22,900 nucleotides of DNA from DATJMJ01 sp035503915 (GTDB lineage Bacteria; Actinomycetota; Acidimicrobiia; Acidimicrobiales; Palsa-688): assembly GCA_035503915.1 (NCBI GenBank), contig DATJSU010000045.1:1-22900 (forward strand). The letters are read 5' to 3'. This document shows positions 22,761 through 22,900 of the stretch, one piece after another. Every line of letters starts with the position of its first letter. The first letter of the stretch is position 1. Made by a program: the position numbers and the translations under genes. The notes below the pieces were generated by a model. That model searched no databases. It was not told where the DNA came from and was given only the letters and a program-made list of their open reading frames with translations.

Positions 22761-22900
22761 CTAGCGGCTGGCGAAGTCCGCTCGGTAGCTAGCCAGCCGT
22801 CGGGCGATATCGCTGTCATGCACCGCGAGGATTTCTGCAGCTAAGACAGCGGCGTTGGCGGCACCGTCGATGGCCACGGTCGCCACCGGGAAACCGCGCG
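22761..22900 (-). CDS. purE: N5-carboxyaminoimidazole ribonucleotide mutase, C-terminal 45 residues
   Basis: The beginning of the gene lies beyond the right edge. The visible reading is GFPVATVAIDGAANAAVLAAEILA, then HDSDIARRLASYRADF and a TAG stop at 22763-22761. GVPVATVAIDGAANAALLA is the well-known end of class I PurE, which moves the carboxylate of N5-CAIR to give CAIR. The final helix is complete, so this is a normal C terminus and not a broken copy. It is transcribed towards purC, but the plus-strand small gene lies between, so purE may end a separate unit (usually with purK) or read through. Confidence 0.93.
   Translation of the reverse strand, partial: RGFPVATVAIDGAANAAVLAAEILAVHDSDIARRLASYRADFASR

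Noticed and set aside
1..22900. CRISPR arrays, insertion sequences, prophage genes or attachment sites
   Set aside because: No regularly spaced repeats, transposase, integrase or phage-like genes were seen; the window is housekeeping-rich.

Overview
The window is high-GC DNA with compact, head-to-tail genes, many GTG starts, and several families that together point to an actinomycetote. A three-part FGAM synthase (purS, purQ, short purL), a type-II carboxyltransferase beta subunit followed by a tiny epsilon-like gene, a SigE-like ECF factor and a NarL/DesK-type two-component pair all fit. A deep lineage such as Acidimicrobiia is my best guess, but it is an inference from gene content and not a measured placement.

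Left part (1-5216). A secreted parallel beta-helix protein runs off the left edge on the minus strand, followed by tRNA-Ser(GGA). The small SRP RNA (ffs) is not a protein gene; I recognise it by its conserved apical domain and matching terminal arms. Downstream on the plus strand come an LCP-family cell-wall ligase, dnaX and recR. The ybaB gene that usually sits between dnaX and recR is absent.

Middle part (5217-12240). A minus-strand unit encodes a five-helix membrane protein, a histidine kinase and a LuxR-type response regulator. A plus-strand 5'-3' exonuclease follows. A minus-strand pair encodes an ECF sigma factor and leucyl/phenylalanyl-tRNA-protein transferase (aat). Divergent from it is an acyl-CoA carboxylase beta subunit with a possible epsilon subunit.

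Right part (12241-22900). This is a de novo purine cluster transcribed leftwards. In transcription order it is purE (only its 3' end is in the window), purC, purS, purQ, a DNA methyltransferase, purL, a SAM-dependent methyltransferase, purF and purM. A small cysteine-containing membrane protein (between purE and purC) and a PHP-domain phosphoesterase (between the SAM methyltransferase and purF) are encoded on the opposite strand. PurF, PurS/Q/L, PurM, PurE and PurC supply the PRA, FGAM, AIR, CAIR and SAICAR steps; purD, purN, purK, purB and purH are not in the window.

The most unusual feature is an orphan beta-class DNA methyltransferase with an unassigned C-terminal domain, joined by a 4-base stop/start overlap to purQ and lying directly before purL. 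A second methyltransferase is joined in the same way to the end of purL. Other items worth checking are a perfect 24-bp palindrome inside the start of the histidine kinase gene, a UGAC tetraloop in the SRP RNA, a non-aspartate residue at the substrate-selectivity position of the carboxyltransferase, and several start codons placed right after TANNNT boxes, which suggests leaderless transcripts.
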